A DNA stretch of 64,000 nucleotides. It comes from Stromatinia cepivora (taxonomy: Eukaryota; Ascomycota; Leotiomycetes; Helotiales; Sclerotiniaceae). The notes under the pieces are model-generated. The model worked only from the letters and a program-made list of their open reading frames with translations, searched no databases and was not told the origin of the DNA. Positions within the stretch are counted from its first letter, which is position 1. Each line of letters starts with the position of its first letter. Positions 57,720 through 64,000 of this stretch are shown piece after piece. The DNA is taken from the NCBI GenBank assembly GCA_014898415.1, contig RCTD01000003.1, positions 930,001-994,000 on the forward strand, read 5' to 3'. The translations under genes and the position numbers were made by a program.

Positions 57720-60420
57720 AATTAGATATAAGAAAGGGCTTTGCTCCCTTTTCTTTAAAAGAAATCAATCGTTTTCTATTAGTCTTTTTGTATCCTTTTT
57801 GTGTATAACCCAAATCATTATTTAAATCTATTAGTTTTACTATTTGAAGTCTTTACAATATAATCTAATCAATTCCAATTCCTATTTCTTTTTGCAATAT
57901 ATTATCGGGATATATATATTTCGATTTATCTCTTTTACAATAATGATCTATATCGGATTCGAATTGTATGGTTTTTATTGTATAAATATATTTGCAAAGA
58001 AATTATGATTGAAAAGAAAGTAGAATTAGTAATTTATAAATAGAGAGATAGGATTGATTTTGAAAAAATAACCCTTTCAAAAATATAGAATTGTTAAGTT
58101 TTGAATAAGGAAGTTTTGATCATTAAAGTTCTTTTATTTGTGTTTATTTATTATATTAAAGATGAATTATTTTTCAATAGAATTATTATTCTATTTTTCA
58201 TTTTGAAAAGAATATATTGATAAAGGTTTTATTTGGGGATATAATTAATAATGCTAAAAGTATATTAGAATTCTAAATATAATGGAGTTTTTATTTATAA
58301 ATGAATTATTTATTTTTATGAGTAAGAAAACTCTAATCCCGAAAACGATTTTGATTAAATACAATTAATTATATTAAAGGATCTTGAACGCTTTATATAC
58401 CTTTAGAGTTATTTGAATATTTAAATGTATATTGAAGTAATAAAAAGGATTGGGTATAATATACTAAATTATTATCTTTAATATTAACAATCAAAAATTT
58501 AAGATATATCTTAAAAAACTCTTAATTAAAGAATTTAAAATTCATATATTCTTTTGGAAAAAGGAAAACTTTGGAAAGGATTATATATATTTTTTCCTTT
58601 CTTTTGAAAATTTATTAAGGGAAAATTATAAATATTGAAAACTATCGAAAATTGAATATTGAATCAGATTTTAATGAATCAGATATTTTTTAATCAAATT
58701 ATAATAATATAATGAATAATTTTGATTTGTTTATAAGATTAAGTTTTCTATAAAATATTTTTCAAAGATCAAAGAATAATATTGTTACCCTAATTATTGA
58801 TCTTTTTGAATCTATTGAAGAACTTTTTATTAATAGTAATAGAAATCCCATTAAAAAAGAAGAAAAAACAAAAAAAACCAAAAAAGAAAAAGAAATAAAT
58901 TAATAACAACAAAACCTATCAAAAATTCCATTTGTTATTTGTATTAAAGATTATATATATATATTCCCTATTATATTATATATTAGAAATACTATTGCCC
59001 CTATTTTTAATAGAATCGATATATCTAACTTTTTTATAATTTGGGATACCTTATAAATTGATTATAGTATATTCGATAAAGAAATACAAATTCGATTTTT
59101 TTGGTATTACAATTATATTATTATTGTTCAAATCAAATTTATACTGGAATATAATTCTATTAGATACAATTGAAAAAGAGAATTGAAATTAATATTATTT
59201 TAATACTTTTGTAATTATAATATTCAGCAAGATTTTATTGTCCGAATTTATAAAAGATCTAAGTTTTATCAAATTATTGTTTTTTAGATTGTATATAAAT
59301 ATATAAAAACTCTATTTGTTTCCGATATTAGTATAAAGCTTTATTTTCAAGGATAGGAGATAAAGGATGCTATAAATGAAATCATTGATCTTTTGAATAA
59401 ATTCAATATAAATTATCTAAAGGCGAGAATCAAAAGTATAAAGGATTCGAAGTTATTCTTTTTGTTATTACAATATCAAATTATTCATTGAGAAGGTAAT
59501 ATAAGATATAATAATTATTCTATTTAGAATAAATAAAAAGGGATTCTTTTTAATATAAATAGAATTTATAAAAAGAATTATTTTTGTTGTTATTGTTTTG
59601 GAAAACCTTTTTATAATAATGATTATATTATAAAACAAAATTGCTTTAAAAATATTAATGATATTAATACTGGATTGTATCATTATAATAAATACAGAGT
59701 CTTCATATTTGATTTTAAAGGATATTTCAACTTTTTTCCAATCTTCAAGCAAAAGGATTCCTTAGAAAGCTATCAAATTGAAATATATATAAAAATTTAT
59801 GGGTTTGATTAATAAAAAAAGCAACTAAAGAAACTCAATATTGAAGATAGTTCATCGAATCTTGGAATCTTTAATATCGAAATCGTAAAAAGTATATTTG
59901 TGAATAATATTAATCATCAAGAAAGAGAAATTATCAATATCAATATAATTATCCAGTTTAAAAAAGCTTCAAGATTATAAAACCGATTATCTAAAAAATC
60001 CAAATCGATAAAATAGAACAGAATTAATAAACCCCAAAAATTGTTAAATACTTTTCGAAAGGTATTGTTCAGAATAATGGATCAAATTGAAAGAGAGAGG
60101 CCAAAGAAAGAATTCTTCAATAAAGATGAAATCATAAATATTAACGAAAGCGAAGAAAACGAAATAAAAGAATCTTAGGGAAAGGAAAGCCTTTTTGAAT
60201 CTAATGAAAATAGTATAATGTAAAAGGATAAAATATCCAATTCTTGTATTAAATTTTCAAGAATAAAAAAATAAATATTAATCATTATTTATATTATAAA
60301 ATCCCCAATAAAAATCTTGAAATAGATTTGTAGAATCGAAATCCCGATAACAATTGAAACTGCCTTTATATATATATTAGATCTTCTCAAACAAACTCTC
60401 AAGAAAACATCAATTATTTT
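57720..60420. mobile_element. A+T-rich RIP-degraded repeat, possible plus-strand gag remnant
   Basis: Stops occur in every frame. On the plus strand, about 59330-59760 shows fragments (NEIIDLLNKFNINYLKARIK; then CCYCFGKPFYNN with a further Cys) that faintly recall a retrotransposon gag with a zinc-knuckle, followed by a polar stretch around 60080-60200 (ERERPKKEFFNKDEI). This is weak. The orientation is opposite to the copia element at its right, so these would be different insertions. Confidence 0.3.
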
Positions 60421-60429
60421 AACTTTTGG

Positions 60430-60580
60430 TGCAGGAAGTAGTAGTATTGTTGACTATATAGATTGAACTAAGGATCTATAATTCTAATAGAAATAGAATT
60501 GAGATTATCCCCAAATATAATCTGTACACTATTGTAATCTCGTAACCTCAATTCTAATCCTATAATAGCTTCATTTCCAA
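60430..60580 (-). repeat. Putative 3' LTR of the copia element
   Basis: Reading the minus strand, the RNase H frame ends near 60615. It is followed by a GTATTGGAAATGAAGC-type start, which resembles LTR beginnings of the TGTTGGAAAT kind, and then by less A+T-rich sequence to a CAACA-like end near 60450. The second LTR, needed for proof, would lie beyond the window, so the ends are approximate. Confidence 0.35.
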
Positions 60581-60589
60581 TACTCCTTT

Positions 60590-63500
60590 ATTAAGGATAT
60601 CCTATTCGATCCTCCTAGATTACTAATCCTAACATTTTCTTGAACCTTTCGAAAACAATCCTTATACAAAACTTTATTATTCTATCAACAATTATATCGT
60701 ATATATTGATATAATTAATAACGATTTTCTTCTTTTCTATTAAATCCTTAATAAAATAATAACTAATATCTATATATTTGGATCGTTTATACAAATATGG
60801 ATTCTTAATTAAAACTAAAATACCTTGATTATCATCAAGTATTTGAACCATATCTCTATTCTTTTCAATGTAATTTGATTTGAATAAATCTTTAAGTATT
60901 TGTATAATCTATCTTCTTTGTTTAATAAATATTATTATTATAATATATTCTGATTCTGCATTAAAGATAACTACAGATACTTGTTTCTTGTTAGTCTATA
61001 ATATAAAACCTTTATAGAATATTACAACTCTTTCTGAAATACTTTTTTGATTATATTTGTTATTAATTCAATTTGTATCTATATATACCTTTATTGTATT
61101 ATTAGATATATTGTATTCTTTGTAGATATTAGATTATATTCCTTTTGACCCGAATTATAGTTTCTGTTTGATTGTTGATCATAGATATCGCATCAGATTC
61201 TTTAAAGTTATAATATAATATTTTGCTGATTTTGCTATAAATTGTGAAAATCTTCCAATTGAGAATGTTATATTTAATCGAATATATATTATTAAATAAA
61301 TTATATTTCCTATTCATTATTGATATTCGTTTATATCTATTAATTCATTGTTATCAATTATTGGTCGAAAATAGGTATAATTTATTATTAATAGTTTCTT
61401 GATTTGATATTGTTTATATATAATATTATATTTGATTAATATAATGTTAAGATATTCTTTTTGATTTATAATTAATGTATACATTTTTTTATTACAAATG
61501 ATTTTAATATTTAGGATCTTATTAATCTCCTTTAGATTTTTGATGTTAAAATGAATTGATAGTTTTTTATCGAATTAAATAATTTATAATAATATATATA
61601 ATACAATAACGATATCGTCGATATATACCAGTAATATTATATTATAGTCTTTAAATATATACAAACATAAATTCATCAAACTTTATACAAAACCTATATT
61701 TAAAAGCTTTTTCTTTAATAGTAAACTCTAATCTCTTTCAGTTTGCTTCAATTTATATAAACTTCGTAGAATTTATAGTACATATCCCTTTTTAACTTTG
61801 ATATCTTGAAATAATTCGAAATAGATCTTTTTTTTTAAATACAATTCGGTAAAGGTGTTTTTGATATCGAAATATAAGTATTCCAAATTTTCTTTTGCAA
61901 TAATAATTAGAAATAATTTGAATATATTTAACTTTATTATTGATACAAATATTTCGTTGTAATCCTTTTTTAATACTTAATTGAACCTTCAAATCATTAA
62001 TTTTATTTTGAATCATTTTATTTTGTTATCCTTAATCTTAACTATAAATATCTATTTCGTCGAAATTAGATTACTTCCTTTAAGGAATATATATTTTTCC
62101 TAAATACCATTTTGAACCAAAGATATAATTTCCTTTTGAATAACTTCCTTCCATTTTTTAAAATATTCTTGATTTAATATTGCTTCTTTATAAATTCTTA
62201 ATATTTTGATTTTTAGAATTTCTTTGGCCAGATATACTATACCTTCTATATTGTTTATATCTATCAATAAAATTATAAAATCTAAAACAATCTTGTCTTT
62301 AATATAAAAATCCATTTTGTAAATAATTGGAATTATAATTATAATATATTCTATATTTTCTTGAGTTTTAATTTATATAGATATTATAATCAATATTTTT
62401 ATAATCTTGTTTTCCCATTTTTCTTCAGAATCTTATTTTATATCTCTTTTTTGTTTTCATATTAAATACCTTAAAAATTCGTTTTCAAAATCTATTTCAT
62501 TTTTTTATTCGGTTTTAAATGATTATAGATTTACTTCGTTTTTTAATTCTATTGAAATAGATTTATTAGTAAAATTTAAAATAATCTTAAATTTTGCTTT
62601 TAATATAAATTCAGGGTTTATAAAAATTGATTCTTAAATTAGACCCTTTGAAATAATGAATTCGATATCTGAAATATCCTTGAAAAAAGATTCTTGATTT
62701 GTTTTCTGGATATTACTATTTTCATTTTCATTATATATTAATATTGATATATTTAATTTATTTGATTTCAATTTGATAATTGAGATACTTGATATAATCA
62801 CTAAATTCGGTATAATATCTACTAGAGAGAATACTTGGAACAAAGGTGATACAGATATCACATTTAATATTGAAAATGGAGAAAGTACTTTATTTGCTAC
62901 CGGTCTACTATAAGGTTTTCAATCTGACTTTATATTTTTTGTTCTTTATAAATCTGATTCACAATTTCTTAATTTAAGATCTAAATCTCCTTTTCGATAA
63001 GATTCATCTATGATTATTTTGCTTAATCGAAATATATAATCTAATTCTGAAGAATACATTTTGATATATTTATTTATAATTTTTGAGTATCCTAAGAATA
63101 TATCAATTTTCGAAATATTTTGCAATTTATTGTATCTTTTTTTTTTCGGAATAATCTTGAGATTGATATAAATGTAATATTTGTTTCTCTAGATTTTATA
63201 TATCTTTATATTTGGTATTATATCTGTAAAAGTTTTTATAAAAAATCGATTTATTCCGTTTATATCAGGATCAATATTAATGCGATTTTTGATATAAGTA
63301 TTGTATTCTATGATTTTGTTTCAAAATTTTAATGGTAATTCAGTTTCTTTTAATATTGCTTTTATATCTATTTCTGCAGTTTTTATATTCTATTCTGCAA
63401 ACTTGTTTTGATATGAAAAAGCAATTGTTGTAATTTCGGATTGTATATCTGATAATCATTCATGAATAATTTGTAGGAATTCTGATATATTATTAGTCCT

Positions 63501-64000
63501 AATTATAATGATCTTTTTTTTAATAATTAATTCTATTTCCTTTTTTTAAGTTTTCAATATTTAAATTGTATTATCCTTTTGTTTAAATAGTATAATTCAA
63601 TTTATTCTTATACAATTGTTAATGATTAATATAAAATAACAATTTCCTTGAATCGATTTTGGGAATGGTTCTACAACATCGAAATGTATAAATTCGAGTC
63701 TCTTTGATTTATACAGATTCAATTATTTCGGAATATGATTAATCATTTTGATGAATATATACACTTTATAGATATCTAATTCAATTGGGATTTTTATTGG
63801 TTTGATTATATTGAATATCTTATATAGATTTTTGATCTTATTTAGACCTAAATAATTGAATCTTCGATATTATAATAAGTATCTCTTTTTCTCCTTAAAT
63901 ATCAATTCGTTATCGATATCTTTGATACTATTAATTATTTTTAAAGAAAAGCTTTTTTCCTGATCATTTTGGTATACATTAAAATAGAAAACTGTATCCT
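60590..64000 (-). mobile_element. RIP-degraded Ty1/copia retrotransposon, pol region, runs off the right end
   Basis: Fragments appear on the minus strand in copia order: integrase, reverse transcriptase, RNase H. Integrase (about 63590-63700): FIHFDVVEPFPKSIQGNCYF, as in copia D-x-x-G-P-F-P. RT start (about 62100-62230): IYKEAILNQEYFKKWKEVIQKEI. RT core (about 61730-62000): DYNEIFVS, YLYFDIKNTF, LRSLYKLKQ. The active-site box reads YIDD at about 61611-61626. RNase H (about 60615-60851): DDNQGILVLIKNP, KRSKYIDISYYFIKDLI. Stops and Trp/Pro/Gln losses of C-to-T type are spread throughout. The 5' end and gag lie outside the window. Confidence 0.88.

Overview
The window is nuclear DNA of a filamentous ascomycete, most likely a leotiomycete of the Botrytis/Sclerotinia type. 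The genes have short introns (about 45-60 nt, GTAAGT/GTATGT donors, CAG/TAG acceptors). They include a White Collar-1 blue-light receptor, a Kap121-type importin, an Sds23-type CBS protein, a Swi5/Ace2-type zinc-finger regulator and a mitochondrial ribosomal protein. The gene-poor blocks are extremely A+T-rich and hold transposons full of stop codons, as expected after repeat-induced point mutation (RIP). The genus is an inference.

Layout. 0.97-4.8 kb, minus strand: mitochondrial ribosomal protein uS2m and a tail-anchored CBS/PB1 protein. 6.1-8.5 kb, plus: a Swi5/Ace2-like C2H2 transcription factor. 9.3-15.9 kb, plus: three head-to-tail paralogues with a conserved N-terminal module, an internal ubiquitin-like domain and a conserved C-terminal module; this is the most unusual locus here. 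18.3-24.4 kb: an unrecognised F-box-like protein and three small single-pass membrane proteins, with a roughly 514-bp terminal-inverted-repeat element between them. 24.4-32.4 kb: gene-poor DNA with a RIP-degraded Tc1/mariner relic, a degenerate roughly 180-bp tandem repeat, a frameshifted gene, a decayed polyubiquitin copy and a degenerate minisatellite. 32.9-42.7 kb, minus: a DHA1-type MFS transporter, a Zn2Cys6 regulator and Sds23. 44.2-53.8 kb, plus: the Kap121 importin and the WC-1 photoreceptor. 54.2-64.0 kb: a GGTGAT microsatellite, then very A+T-rich DNA with a small higher-GC island at 57.1-57.7 kb and a degraded Ty1/copia element on the minus strand that runs off the right end.

Exon boundaries were worked out by hand from splice consensus, reading phase and domain continuity. 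Where the phases close exactly (uS2m, CBS/PB1, the C2H2 factor, UbL-A, UbL-C, the 175-aa membrane protein, MFS, Sds23, Kap121, WC-1) the models are reliable. The 5' end of the F-box-like gene and the 3' half of UbL-B are not settled.
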